Shown piece by piece: positions 54,500-63,843 of a DNA stretch of 64,000 nt (the first letter of the stretch is position 1; each line of letters opens with the position of its first letter). Where the stretch lies: assembly GCA_029959295.1 (NCBI GenBank), contig JASCOH010000007.1, forward strand, positions 225,326 through 289,325, in the 5' to 3' direction. Source of the DNA: Flavobacteriaceae bacterium PS02334 (lineage in GTDB: Bacteria > Bacteroidota > Bacteroidia > Flavobacteriales > Flavobacteriaceae). Position numbers and translations under genes: made by a program. The notes below the pieces were generated by a model, which was given only the letters and a program-made list of their open reading frames with translations, was not told the origin of the DNA and did no database searches.

Positions 54500-56635
54500 A
54501 TGTTTAAAATAAATCGATTAAGACTAGAAATTCAGTCTACAGAATTTCCAGAAGATAATAAATACGGATTCGATATACCTTTCAAATCTGGTTTAAATAT
54601 TATTGCAGGACATAACTCAAAAGGTAAATCTACCATTGGGTCAAGTATTTATTATGCTCTAGGAATGGAAGAATTACTAGGTGCTAAAAATGAAATTGCA
54701 TTAGGAAAAGCTCTTAAAACAGAATTTGATATTTTTGACTCACGTATAAATTCATTAAAATCCTTTAGAATATTATATTCAAAAGTATTTGTAGAAATTG
54801 AAAATGAAAAAGGTAACATTGTTACCATTAGACGATACATTAATTCTAATCAAAAAGATCAAAACCAAAACGACAAAAACACAAAAAAAGTTTTAGTTTA
54901 TTTATCCAAATTTGAAGATATCAATAAAGATGTAGAATCATATCCTTTATTTCTCAGGAATGATAATAACAATAGTGATCAATACGGATTTTACCATTGG
55001 CTGGCTGATTTTATAGGTATTCAAATACCACAAGTGCTTAATAACAAAATGGAGTATAGTCCATTATACCTTCAGACTATATTTGCTTCGTTTTTAATTG
55101 AGCAAACCAAAGGATGGACAGATTTTTTAGCAACTATACCATACTTTGGTATCCCAAAAAATAGGGAAAAAGTTATTGAATTTATATTAGATCTTAATGA
55201 ACTTGCTGTCTCTTCAAAACGCGATAAAATTGAAAAGGAAGAGAACCTTATTAAAACTAATTGGGGAAAAACAATTTCTAAGCTTGAAATATTAGCAAAT
55301 GAATATGGTGGAACAATAAAATATTTACCAGAAACGGCTACAGCGGAGCAAGATGCATTTAAGCTCACCACAATATTGTTAAATGATGAAAATGACAATA
55401 CAGAAAAATCTATCAAATCATTGCGTCAAACATATTCAGAAACTTTAAATCATTTAAGAAATACCCCAATTAAGAAAGTCGGAGAAAATAAGGATTTTAT
55501 ACGTCAAAAGTTAGAAAACCTTTATGAAGAACAATCTTCATTTATGATTAAATTTGAAGAATTTGATTTACAACTAAATTTACAGAAAAATCAATTAGAA
55601 AATATTTCTAAACATTATCAAAATATTACTAAAGAATTATCTTCACAGAAAGGAATTCAAAATATCATTGAGGAATCTATATTGATAAGTAATGTTTATG
55701 ATAAGTGCCCTACTTGTACACAAACAGTTTCGGACGACTTACTTTTAGCAGAAGGAATAACAATAGAAAAATTAAGTCTATCTCAAAACATTGCCTATTT
55801 AAGTGGTCAGCATAAAATTATAAAAAGGTCTATAGAAACACTTAAGAATGTTATTGATGAAAAAAAAATAATACGTAAATATTACATTAAGAAGCAACGT
55901 GAACTTGAGGAGGAAATTAAGCTAATTTTACAAGAACTTATTACAGATGACCGTGATTATTCAGATGTAGATACTTTACATCGTGTCAGACTTGAAAAAA
56001 AACTAAGTGATTTTACAACTATTGATGAAATGTTTAATAGTTATATTACGATTTTGAAACTGATATCAGTTGAATATAGCGTATTACTGCAAGAAAAACT
56101 TTTACTTGAAGATAGTTCTGTAGAAGATAATTTAAAACTCACAAGTCTCGAAAAAGTGTTTAAAACAGATTTTTTATTTCCTTTCAAGTATTCTAGTAAT
56201 AAAAATTACAACGTTTATATTCAAAAAAATCATCCATTTAAATACTTTCCAGTATTTAAATACAATGAATTTGATGAGTTACCTCAATCAATTAAAACCA
56301 ACTCGTCTGCATCTGATTTTGTTCGAACTATATGGGCATATTCATTAAGTTTATTGACTCGAGGCAAAAATCATCCTGGAATTTTGATTCTTGATGAACC
56401 TGGTCAGCATTCAGTTAGTAGTGAGAGTTTGCAAGCACTTTTCGAAAAATGTTCCGCCATTAAAAATAGACAAACAATAATTTTTACTTCAATTCAAAAA
56501 GTTTTAATTAAGGATGGAGATAAGGAAATAGATGCCCTAGATTTAGATTCCTTATTAGTAAATCTAGTTAACGATGACTACAATCTTTATAAGTTGCCAG
56601 AAATAGGAAAGAGTATACAATTGCTTCCCTCTTAA
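54500..56635 (+). CDS. Rad50/SMC-like ABC ATPase of the ABC-3C-like system
   Basis: 711 aa. Walker A GHNSKGKST at about residues 36-44. Two long coiled coils flank a CxxC zinc hook (KCPTCTQ, near residue 403), so two molecules may join as in Rad50. The C-terminal ATPase half has SASDFVRTIWAYSLSLL as a weak signature motif and Walker B GILILDEPGQHS. The latter ends in the catalytic Glu and a D-loop-like GQHS, followed by TIIFTS. It should sense abnormal DNA or nucleoprotein and switch on the MBL and protease partners. Last gene of the operon, followed by a terminator. Confidence 0.85.
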   Translation: MFKINRLRLEIQSTEFPEDNKYGFDIPFKSGLNIIAGHNSKGKSTIGSSIYYALGMEELLGAKNEIALGKALKTEFDIFDSRINSLKSFRILYSKVFVEIENEKGNIVTIRRYINSNQKDQNQNDKNTKKVLVYLSKFEDINKDVESYPLFLRNDNNNSDQYGFYHWLADFIGIQIPQVLNNKMEYSPLYLQTIFASFLIEQTKGWTDFLATIPYFGIPKNREKVIEFILDLNELAVSSKRDKIEKEENLIKTNWGKTISKLEILANEYGGTIKYLPETATAEQDAFKLTTILLNDENDNTEKSIKSLRQTYSETLNHLRNTPIKKVGENKDFIRQKLENLYEEQSSFMIKFEEFDLQLNLQKNQLENISKHYQNITKELSSQKGIQNIIEESILISNVYDKCPTCTQTVSDDLLLAEGITIEKLSLSQNIAYLSGQHKIIKRSIETLKNVIDEKKIIRKYYIKKQRELEEEIKLILQELITDDRDYSDVDTLHRVRLEKKLSDFTTIDEMFNSYITILKLISVEYSVLLQEKLLLEDSSVEDNLKLTSLEKVFKTDFLFPFKYSSNKNYNVYIQKNHPFKYFPVFKYNEFDELPQSIKTNSSASDFVRTIWAYSLSLLTRGKNHPGILILDEPGQHSVSSESLQALFEKCSAIKNRQTIIFTSIQKVLIKDGDKEIDALDLDSLLVNLVNDDYNLYKLPEIGKSIQLLPS

Positions 56636-56758
56636 AATACCACTTACGTACAATTAAAATAAAAGAAATTGAAAGGACATTAGAAATTATTCAGCGTTTA
56701 ATTTTATCAAGTCAGTAAAAAAATGGTTCGAGAATTGTCCCGTTAGGGCTACAAAGAA

Positions 56759-56788
56759 AAAGCTTCAGAGAAATCTGAAGCTTTTTTG
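56759..56788 (+). terminator. Intrinsic terminator after the ABC system
   Basis: Stem AGCTTCAGA (56761-56769) / TCTGAAGCT (56774-56782), loop GAAA, then six T. The gap of 336 bases from 56636 holds this hairpin and no gene. The 30 bases before it (TTCGAGAATTGTCCCG, GGGCTAC) resemble the segment before the terminator at 58853. Confidence 0.85.
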
Positions 56789-56971
56789 TTTTTAAAATAT
56801 TTTTTAGACTTACATCATATAAGCAATATTATAGTTCTTTATCCTTTAGTTAATCATTTCTTAATCCCATAAGAAATTCATCTGTATGCTATAAATTCGC
56901 CCAATCATTTGCATAAAATAAGCTATGTTTTAAAATGACCAATTGCAACTATCATACAAATCTAAAAGAAA

Positions 56972-58108
56972 TTGATTTATACAACACTTTTAAATATCGC
57001 AATTTTTCAGGGATTGGTCTTAGGTTTGGTTATTTTAAAATCTTCCTTATTCAATAGTAATTCAAACAAATATCTGGCTTATTTGCTATTTGCACTTTCA
57101 ATTCTTTTACTGAATCATGTACTTGAGCTTGAAGGAGCATATAATCCTTATCCTTTTCTACGTTTTATGGACGACATCGAGTGGGCTTTTCTACTGCCTG
57201 CTTTCCTGTTTCTATTTGTTATAAATAGGATTGATGATGCTGTAAAAAGCAAACAGAAATCTTATTTGTGTTTTATTCCATTTGCTTATTCTGCCGTTCT
57301 TAATATTGCATGCGACTTTGATCATATTGCAGGTATATATAAAATTCCTGAGTCGGCCATTAATTTAATCAACATACTCAGTTTGATTCATCTTTTTTTA
57401 GCAATTACATTTATCCCCTTCTTACTGATTTACTCTTATTTTATGATAAGACATTTAAAAGAACCACAAGAGAAGAAATGGATAATTGCCTTAGTAACAA
57501 TAGTTTCTTCCTTATTATTTGCTTGGCTAATTACCGCTCTAGCCGGCTTATTTCTTGACTATGATATTTCTGCAACTATGAGCGCCTTGGCTTTATGCGC
57601 AACATTCATAATGCATTGGACAGCTTATATAGGAATTTACAAATACAGACTTGCCAAAAACAGAAATGCCGTCTATAATTTTCTAAATAATAATTCTACT
57701 ATTTCATATCCCAATCTGCAAATTGTACAAAATAGCACACCGGAAGAATATAAGGAATCTATCACGGCTGATAATTTATACTTTCAAAAACTGGAACTGC
57801 TTTGCAAAGAGCAGCACATTTATACTGACAGCACATTAAACAGAGAAAAAGTTGCTGAAAAACTAGGTATAAGCGCAGGATATGTTTCACAAATTGTAAA
57901 CGCAGTAACAGGAGACAATTTTGCCAATTACATCAATCAATATCGAGTGGAAGCTGTCAAGGAAATGATTTCAAATTCTGAATATGAAAACTATAATTTA
58001 CTGGCGATGGGATTAGAATCTGGCTTTACTTCAAAAACGACTTTTTATAAAGCGTTTAAAAAAATTACCGGTCAGACACCAAATGAATATAAAAATACCA
58101 GCAAATAA
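56972..58108 (+). CDS. Membrane-bound AraC-type transcriptional regulator
   Basis: 378 aa starting with TTG at 56972; a stop codon lies three codons upstream in frame and there is no early ATG. Seven or so membrane helices fill the first 225 residues. Then comes a linker and an AraC HTH domain at about 270-375: LNREKVAEKLGISAGYVSQIVNAVTGDNFANYINQYRVEAVKEMI, MGLESGFTSKTTFYKAFKKITGQTPNEYK. These integral-membrane AraC proteins are common in Flavobacteria and sense unknown signals. It lies 88 bases before a PorT-like gene that it may control. Confidence 0.85.
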   Translation: MIYTTLLNIAIFQGLVLGLVILKSSLFNSNSNKYLAYLLFALSILLLNHVLELEGAYNPYPFLRFMDDIEWAFLLPAFLFLFVINRIDDAVKSKQKSYLCFIPFAYSAVLNIACDFDHIAGIYKIPESAINLINILSLIHLFLAITFIPFLLIYSYFMIRHLKEPQEKKWIIALVTIVSSLLFAWLITALAGLFLDYDISATMSALALCATFIMHWTAYIGIYKYRLAKNRNAVYNFLNNNSTISYPNLQIVQNSTPEEYKESITADNLYFQKLELLCKEQHIYTDSTLNREKVAEKLGISAGYVSQIVNAVTGDNFANYINQYRVEAVKEMISNSEYENYNLLAMGLESGFTSKTTFYKAFKKITGQTPNEYKNTSK

Positions 58109-58196
58109 GTACCATTTTATCCATTTTTAAGCTTTTGAAACCCGTCCTGATTTTTATTATTTGAATTTTGCATTTAAATAATTCAAATCACTTTTT

Positions 58197-58760
58197 ATGA
58201 AAAAAATTTTAGTATTAGCTGTTGTTACAGTTTTAGGATTTACAAACGCAAACGCTCAAAAAATTAAATTTGGGGCAAAAGCAGGAATTAACATTGCGAA
58301 CATTAATGGTGACAACACCAGCAGTCTTGAACCTGTTGCTGCCTTTAATTTCGGATTAATGACTGAAATCCCGATTTCGCAAAAGTTCTCTTTTCAACCC
58401 GAAATTATTTTTTCTGGGCAAGGTTATAGTTTTGAAGGCAGTGATGGAAACATAGTTGCATTAAATTATTTAAACGTTCCGTTAATGGCAAAATATTATG
58501 TAGTGAAAGGATTGAGTCTTGAAGCCGGGCCCCAAATTGGGTATTTACTTTCAGCTAAAAATGAAGGAACAGATGTAAAAGATGGTTTTAAGAAAATAGA
58601 CTTCGCTGCCAATTTAGGAATTGGTTATAAGTTAGAAAACGGACTTAATTTTGGAGCAAGATATAATTTTGGATTATCAAACATTAATGATGTAAGTGGT
58701 GATTTTAGCAAATTTAGAAATTCTGTTTTTCAAGTTTCAATAGGATATTTCTTTTTCTAA
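58197..58760 (+). CDS. PorT-family outer-membrane beta-barrel protein
   Basis: 187 aa. Signal peptide to about residue 20 (TNANAQ), then an eight-strand barrel pattern: KIKFGAKAGINIANING, FNFGLMTEIPISQKFSFQPEIIFSGQGYSF, NYLNVPLMAKYYVVKGLSLEAGPQIGYLL, GIGYKLENGLNFGARYNFGLS, and the final VSIGYFFF ending in Phe. Role not known; relatives serve as small porin-like or type IX-linked proteins. It follows the AraC-type gene on the same strand and ends before a terminator. Confidence 0.85.
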   Translation: MKKILVLAVVTVLGFTNANAQKIKFGAKAGINIANINGDNTSSLEPVAAFNFGLMTEIPISQKFSFQPEIIFSGQGYSFEGSDGNIVALNYLNVPLMAKYYVVKGLSLEAGPQIGYLLSAKNEGTDVKDGFKKIDFAANLGIGYKLENGLNFGARYNFGLSNINDVSGDFSKFRNSVFQVSIGYFFF

Positions 58761-58850
58761 AATTTAATAATTCTAAAAAATTTATATTGAGCGCTTTTTG
58801 TTTTTAAAAAGAAAATGTTTAGAAAATTATCCCATTTCGCTACTAATAAA

Positions 58851-58878
58851 AAAGCTTCAGATTTCTCTGAAGCTTTTC
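58851..58878. terminator. Intrinsic terminator between convergent genes
   Basis: Stem AAAGCTTCAGA/TCTGAAGCTTT around TTTC. The sequence from 58823 (ATTATCCCATTTCGCTAC) to here resembles 56733-56788. Confidence 0.8.
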
Positions 58879-58943
58879 AATATATATATTAAATAATCCC
58901 GAGACTTTTGAGAAGCTTACGTCCAAAAAATTAAAACATCACT

Positions 58944-59402
58944 TTAAGAACGCGGTTTAGACAAGTTTCTGTCATACATAACAATAGTTCCTGCCACGGC
59001 CACATTTAAACTTTTTTCTGATTTAAATTTCACTAAATGATGGCAATTATCCATTGCTTTTTGAGACAAGCCGTGATCTTCCGCTCCTAACAAATAAACA
59101 CAACGTCTTGGATGTTCAAAGGTTTCTAAATCGGCAGCTTTTTCATCTAATTCGACACCTACTAATCGTGCTCCTTTTGGTAAGTTTTTAAAAAAAGCTT
59201 CAAAATTATCATAATGAAAATAAGGAATTGCTTTCACGGCATCGTGAGTATCACAAGCTTGTTTGGCATATCGATTGCCAATGGTAAATATAAAAGTGGC
59301 GCCTAAATTTTGAGCCGATCGCCACAAAACACCCAAATTTTCAGGAGTTTTACCATTTTGTATTCCTATTCCAAAGTATTCATTTATAAAATTGTCATTC
59401 AT
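58944..59402 (-). CDS. TrmH/SpoU family RNA 2'-O-methyltransferase
   Basis: 152 aa from the ATG at 59402 (MNDNFINEYFGIGIQNG). The longer frame to 59492 runs through a -7 box and is rejected. SpoU motifs: NLGVLWRSAQNLGATFIFTIG (motif 1 with N and R), LLGAEDHGLS (motif 2), SLNVAVAGTIVMYD (motif 3, knot region). It should methylate a ribose in tRNA or rRNA with S-adenosylmethionine. The target is not readable, as the protein lacks the N-terminal substrate domain of larger relatives. Confidence 0.88.
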   Translation of the reverse strand: MNDNFINEYFGIGIQNGKTPENLGVLWRSAQNLGATFIFTIGNRYAKQACDTHDAVKAIPYFHYDNFEAFFKNLPKGARLVGVELDEKAADLETFEHPRRCVYLLGAEDHGLSQKAMDNCHHLVKFKSEKSLNVAVAGTIVMYDRNLSKPRS

Positions 59403-59407
59403 AACTG

Positions 59408-59415
59408 CAAAAATA
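59408..59415 (-). promoter_or_regulatory. -7 box for the RNA methyltransferase gene
   Basis: TATTTTTG on the minus strand, a perfect TAnnTTTG, five bases before the chosen ATG; it implies a very short leader and rules out the upstream start. Confidence 0.45.
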
Positions 59416-59561
59416 CAAACTGTAAGTAAATAATTCAATTTTATTAGGCTGAAACGCAGACCAGTTCTTTTAAAATTTGCAAGGTTGCTCAACTTCTCTG
59501 TTTTTTAGTTAATCTAGTTTTTCTAAATTTGCCTTTCTCCTATTTTACCAAATCCATAAAA

Positions 59562-60464
59562 ATGAAAAAGCACCACCTTCTTTTAATTGCAACGGCTTTC
59601 ACGATTTTATTAAGTTGCAAATCCAATTCTCCACAGCAAAAAAATTCCATTCAAGTCCAAGCGCATCGCGGTGACCGAGGCTATTTTCCAGAAAACACGC
59701 TTCCCGCTTTTTACAGCGCCATTGACAAAGGCGCAGACGTTATTGAATTGGATTTAGTAATTTCAAAGGATAAAAAAGTAGTAGTTTCTCACGACACTTT
59801 TATGCATTCAGCTTATATTTCTTGGCCAAACGGAAATCCGGTTACGAAAGACGAAGAGAAAAAATCGAATTTGTACCAGATGACTTATGACAGCATCAGA
59901 AGTTTCGACGCTGGTTTTCGAACTAATCCAAGTTTTCCCAATCAGAAAAGCTTAAAATCATACAAACCTTTATTTTCGGAAATGATTGACAGCATTGAAA
60001 ATTATATTGTAAAAAATAAAAAACAGCGCATTCGCTATAACATTGAAATAAAATCAGGTGCTGGAGATTACGGAATCAAACAACCTCAACCGGAAGAATT
60101 TGTGGATTTGGTTTTAAAAATTATCCAAGAAAAGAAAATTGAAAAGCATTGTAACGTGCAGTCTTTTGATCCAAATATTTTAAATGCTTTGCATAAAAAA
60201 GCACCAAAAATCGTGATTGCTTTTTTGACTGGAGACAAAGGCTTGGATAAAAACTTGGCAAAATTAAATTTTAAGCCACAAATTTATGCACCACATTATG
60301 GCTTAGTAAATTCGGCTTTGATTGATTCTGTGAGAACTAAAAATATGAAAATTATTCCGTGGACGGTAAATGAAAATAAAGATATTGAAAGCATGATTTC
60401 ATTGAAAGTAGACGGAATTATTACAGATTACCCAAATAGAGTCATTGAGAAATTGAAAAAATAA
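59562..60464 (+). CDS. Glycerophosphodiester phosphodiesterase, lipoprotein
   Basis: 300 aa from the ATG at 59562 (MKKHHLLL); lipobox LLSC (Cys19). GDPD catalytic barrel: VQAHRGDRGYFPENTLPAF with the catalytic His and metal-binding Glu, then VIELDLVISKDKKVVVSHDTF, YNIEIKSG, VQSFDPNILNAL, PWTVNENKDIESMISLKVDGIITDYP. All motifs are present. It cuts glycerophosphodiesters to glycerol 3-phosphate and an alcohol outside the inner membrane, for phosphate or glycerol scavenging. Single gene. Confidence 0.92.
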   Translation: MKKHHLLLIATAFTILLSCKSNSPQQKNSIQVQAHRGDRGYFPENTLPAFYSAIDKGADVIELDLVISKDKKVVVSHDTFMHSAYISWPNGNPVTKDEEKKSNLYQMTYDSIRSFDAGFRTNPSFPNQKSLKSYKPLFSEMIDSIENYIVKNKKQRIRYNIEIKSGAGDYGIKQPQPEEFVDLVLKIIQEKKIEKHCNVQSFDPNILNALHKKAPKIVIAFLTGDKGLDKNLAKLNFKPQIYAPHYGLVNSALIDSVRTKNMKIIPWTVNENKDIESMISLKVDGIITDYPNRVIEKLKK

Positions 60465-60496
60465 TTTATAAAAAAAGCATTGCTTTATAAATTATT
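60460..60496. terminator. AT-rich hairpin at the 3' end of the phosphodiesterase gene
   Basis: Perfect 13-base inverted repeat AATAATTTATAAA (60460-60472) / TTTATAAATTATT (60484-60496), loop AAAAGCATTGC. It begins inside the stop codon region. It has no G-C clamp, so it may be a weak terminator or a 3' stabiliser between the convergent genes. Confidence 0.4.
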
Positions 60497-60516
60497 CAAA
60501 AACTGCTTATTGCAAA

Positions 60517-61389
60517 TCAATACTCATTCGGTTCAATATGAATCAAAATATGTCCCAATTCAGGAATTTCAATTCTCAAATAATCCTCTAAGTTGTGCGC
60601 CAAAAGATGACCTTCTTTAACAGAAATTTTTCCATCCACAATCGCATGAAGTTCTAAGTGGTATTTCATTCCTGCCTTGCGGATAAAGCATTTTTCAGTA
60701 TCTAAAATTCCTTCGACTTTCACGGAAGCTTTCCTAATTTCTTCCATCAAGTCATCATATAAATGCTCGTCCATGATTTCCCCCAAAGCCGGACGGAAAA
60801 TGGTATAGCAATTGTATAAAATAAATCCGGAAGCAAAAAGTGCTGCCCAGTCATCCGCAGCCTCAAAACCTTTGCCAAAAGTCAAGGCGATAGTGATTCC
60901 GATAAACGCGGCAACCGAAGTTATCGCATCACTTCTGTGGTGCCAGGCGTCGGCAGCCAAAGAAGAACTTTTAGTTTCCCTGCTCCTTTTCATGACTAAT
61001 CGAAAAGAAATTTCCTTCCAAATAATAATGCCGCCAAGAACAATTAATGTCCAAGGTTTAGGCAGATCATGCGGCGTCTGGATATTTACAATACTTTCGT
61101 AAGCAATAATTGTGGCTGAAGTAATCAAAAATCCCACAACCAAAAACGTAATCAGAGGCTCTGCCCTTCCGTGTCCGTAAGGATGGTTTTCATCCGCCGG
61201 ACGGCTTGAATATTTGATTCCGAATAAGACCAAAAACGATGCGAAAATATCTGAAGTAGACTCAATCGCATCCGCAATCAAGGCATAAGAATTACCGAAA
61301 TAACCAGCCAGCCATTTGACTATGGCCAAAGCGGCATTCCCGAAGATGCTGAAATAGGTGGCTTTAATTGCTTTTTCTTCGTTTGTCAC
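60517..61389 (-). CDS. Cation diffusion facilitator (CDF) metal transporter
   Basis: 290 aa. Proton-coupled efflux of Zn, Co, Cd or Fe across the inner membrane. Motifs: first metal site in ALIADAIESTSDIF, HPYGHGRAEPL in the loop, AADAWHHRSDAITS with the HxxxD site, and the C-terminal cytoplasmic domain (GEIMDEHLYDDLMEEI, YHLELHAIVDGKISVKEGHLLAHNLE). Six membrane helices. Last gene of the metal cluster, 19 bases after the HMA gene, and thus probably co-transcribed with it. Confidence 0.92.
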   Translation of the reverse strand: MTNEEKAIKATYFSIFGNAALAIVKWLAGYFGNSYALIADAIESTSDIFASFLVLFGIKYSSRPADENHPYGHGRAEPLITFLVVGFLITSATIIAYESIVNIQTPHDLPKPWTLIVLGGIIIWKEISFRLVMKRSRETKSSSLAADAWHHRSDAITSVAAFIGITIALTFGKGFEAADDWAALFASGFILYNCYTIFRPALGEIMDEHLYDDLMEEIRKASVKVEGILDTEKCFIRKAGMKYHLELHAIVDGKISVKEGHLLAHNLEDYLRIEIPELGHILIHIEPNEY

Positions 61390-61408
61390 TTTAAATTATA
61401 TTTTGAGA

Positions 61409-61768
61409 TTACGCTTTACAGCAATTGTCAAGTCCTTCATACGCAACCGGATCTGCTTTTAAATCGTCTGCATCATATCCTAGCTTTGTAATCGCCTGTT
61501 TTATTTTATTTAAATCGGTCTTTTTAGCATTGAAAACCACTTTTATCGTCATCGCTTTTTCATCCAATTCCACCATCTGCACGCCTTTTTCACGAAGCAA
61601 GGTTTTGTTGAATCTTTCCCCACAAGTCTCGCAAGCTTTGCAGTGGTCGCAATGAATCACGGTTTTGATAGTCGCCGTTTGAATGGTTTTTGTTTTTTGG
61701 GCAAAAGCTGTATTCGAAAAGGCAATCATTCCGATAAATAGCAACAGGGATTTCAAAAGTGTTTTCAT
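61409..61768 (-). CDS. Periplasmic HMA-domain metal-binding protein
   Basis: 119 aa from the ATG at 61768 (MKTLLKSLLLF). Signal peptide cut near TAFAQ. One heavy-metal-associated domain with a cysteine-rich site VIHCDHCKACETCGERF (HMA site with extra Cys), and a C-terminal Cys pair NCCKA. It should carry or trap a soft metal (Cu, Zn, Cd, Hg) in the periplasm. A TATCTTTG box at 61784-61791 upstream suggests that it has its own promoter in addition to read-through from the P-type ATPase gene. Confidence 0.85.
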   Translation of the reverse strand: MKTLLKSLLLFIGMIAFSNTAFAQKTKTIQTATIKTVIHCDHCKACETCGERFNKTLLREKGVQMVELDEKAMTIKVVFNAKKTDLNKIKQAITKLGYDADDLKADPVAYEGLDNCCKA

Positions 61769-61783
61769 CGATTTATTTTTTTG

Positions 61784-61791
61784 CAAAGATA
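61784..61791 (-). promoter_or_regulatory. -7 box for the HMA gene
   Basis: TATCTTTG on the minus strand, a perfect TAnnTTTG, 15 bases before the chosen start codon and between the ATPase stop and the HMA gene. Confidence 0.5.
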
Positions 61792-61795
61792 CTTT

Positions 61796-63694
61796 TTAAA
61801 CTTTCATTTTTTGGATTCTCACCGCATTTAATATTGCCAAAAGTGCGACGCCAACATCAGCAAAAACAGCTTCCCACAAAGTCGCCACACCTCCCGCGCC
61901 CAGAATGAGCACAATAACTTTAACGCCAAAAGCCAAGGTGATATTTTGCATTACAATTTTTCTAGTCAGTTTTCCGATTTTTATGGAAGTCGCGATTTTG
62001 CTCGGCTGGTCATTCTGGATTACGATATCTGCAGTTTCAATCGTGGCATCGCTTCCCAAACCGCCCATCGCGATTCCTGCATCTGCCAAAGCAACAACTG
62101 GCGCATCATTTACGCCATCACCAACAAAGACAATGGTGCGTCCCTGAGTCTTTAATTCTTGGACTTTTTCTACTTTATTTTCGGGAAGCAAGTCTCCAAA
62201 AGCAGTATCAATATTCAATTCTTTCGCCACTTTATCAACAATGCTTTGCTTGTCGCCGCTCAACATCACGGTTTTGATATTTAATTGGTGTAAACTTGAA
62301 ATCGCTTCTTTGGCATCTTCTTTAATTTCATCGGCAATCAGAAAATAGCCAGCATATTTATTGTCAATGGCCACAGCCACAATAGTTTCCACTTTATTTC
62401 CTAGGGAATTGTCATAATCGATATTGTATTTTTTTAGAAGTTTCAGATTTCCTGCCAAGATATTTTTACCATCGATTTTACCAGATAATCCGTGGCCTGC
62501 GATTTCTTCTACATTTTCTACGGAAATATTTTTAGGACTGTCTTTTGCATATTGCACAATCGCATTGGCAATCGGATGTGTGGATTTGCTTTCTAAAGCC
62601 GCTGTAAATCGTATCAAATCTTCTTCGGAAATTCCTTCAGAAATCACTTCTTGGACTTGAAAAACGCCTTTGGTCAAGGTTCCGGTTTTGTCCATGACGA
62701 CAGTATTCACTTTCGTCATTACGTCTAGATAATTGCTTCCTTTAAATAGAATCCCATTTTTAGAAGCCAAGCCGATGCCTCCAAAATAACCAAGCGGAAT
62801 CGAGATGACCAATGCACACGGACAAGAAATTACCAAGAAAACCAAGCCGCGGTACAGCCATTCGTTGAAAATATAATTTTCAATAAAAAAGGAAGGAAGA
62901 AAGACAATTCCAATGGCCAGAAAAACTACAATCGGCGTATAAATCTTAGCGAATTTTGATATAAACAATTGCGTTTTTGATTTCTTGGCTGTCGCTTCTT
63001 GAACCATAATCAAGATTCGAGAAAGCTTGCTGTCCTTGAACAAAGCCGTCACTTTTACATCAGCCAAAGTCTGCAAATTGATCATTCCGGCTAAGACTTT
63101 TTCACCCTTGTTTTTGGTATCAGGCTTGCTTTCTCCCGTCAAGGCTGCGGTATTAAAAGAAGCCGATTCCGAAAGCAACTCGCCATCCAAAGCCACTTTT
63201 TCGCCTGGTTTTATCTGGATGATTTCACCTATTTTCACTTCTGACGGGTTGACGACAAAAGCTTCGCCGTTGCGCATCACGGTCACCTTATCCGGACGAA
63301 TATCTAGCAATGCCTTGATGCTTTTCTGCGCCCTTTCCACTGCAGCGTCTTGAAATAATTCTCCAATCGAATAAAAAAGCATGACCGCCACGCCTTCGGA
63401 ATATTCACCGATCAAAAACGCTCCGATTGTGGCAATTGACATCAGGAAGAATTCTGAGAACACATTGCCGTGGCGAATTTCTTTTAAAGCTTCATAGTTG
63501 ACTTTCAAGCCTACGAAAGAATAAGCAATGATGTACCAAATCAAGTTTATCGGATAATTGAAAAAGGCAACTTGCGTCTGCTCAAAAACAATTCCGGAAA
63601 TTAATAAAGCAAAGCTGAATAGTGCGGGAAAGTAGGTTTTAAAATTACTGTCGTGGCTGTGGGAATGCCCTATTTCGGAGTGATCGTGTGCCAT
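61796..63694 (-). CDS. Heavy-metal P-type ATPase (Zn/Cd/Co/Pb type, P1B)
   Basis: 632 aa from the ATG at 63694 (MAHDHSEIGHSHSHDSN); the frame upstream lacks a sensible N terminus. The N terminus is a short His-rich metal-binding tail instead of an HMA domain. Motifs: ALTGESKPD (actuator), ISCPCALVISIP (CPC metal site in the membrane), DKTGTLT with the phosphorylated Asp, STHPIANAIV (SE/HP locus), and GDGVNDAPVVALADAGIAMG. The CPC site plus the His-rich tail fits zinc, cadmium or cobalt export. First gene of the metal cluster with HMA and CDF genes. Confidence 0.92.
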   Translation of the reverse strand: MAHDHSEIGHSHSHDSNFKTYFPALFSFALLISGIVFEQTQVAFFNYPINLIWYIIAYSFVGLKVNYEALKEIRHGNVFSEFFLMSIATIGAFLIGEYSEGVAVMLFYSIGELFQDAAVERAQKSIKALLDIRPDKVTVMRNGEAFVVNPSEVKIGEIIQIKPGEKVALDGELLSESASFNTAALTGESKPDTKNKGEKVLAGMINLQTLADVKVTALFKDSKLSRILIMVQEATAKKSKTQLFISKFAKIYTPIVVFLAIGIVFLPSFFIENYIFNEWLYRGLVFLVISCPCALVISIPLGYFGGIGLASKNGILFKGSNYLDVMTKVNTVVMDKTGTLTKGVFQVQEVISEGISEEDLIRFTAALESKSTHPIANAIVQYAKDSPKNISVENVEEIAGHGLSGKIDGKNILAGNLKLLKKYNIDYDNSLGNKVETIVAVAIDNKYAGYFLIADEIKEDAKEAISSLHQLNIKTVMLSGDKQSIVDKVAKELNIDTAFGDLLPENKVEKVQELKTQGRTIVFVGDGVNDAPVVALADAGIAMGGLGSDATIETADIVIQNDQPSKIATSIKIGKLTRKIVMQNITLAFGVKVIVLILGAGGVATLWEAVFADVGVALLAILNAVRIQKMKV

Positions 63695-63843
63695 AATTGT
63701 AGTGACAGTTGGGTAACTAAAAACTGTCAATGCAATTTAGCGAATTCTATTGTGAATGTGAAGTTTTAAATCTTGAAAGTGTGATTGAATAATAAAGTGC
63801 TTTTTTGGTATTTTTGGATTTTTTTGTTTTGGCTGTGATGATG

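Noticed and set aside
56725-56752. A tRNA fragment or right attachment site
   Set aside because: Only GGTTCGAG and short pieces match the initiator tRNA and no stem forms. Not strong enough to name as att site; listed as a low-interest finding.
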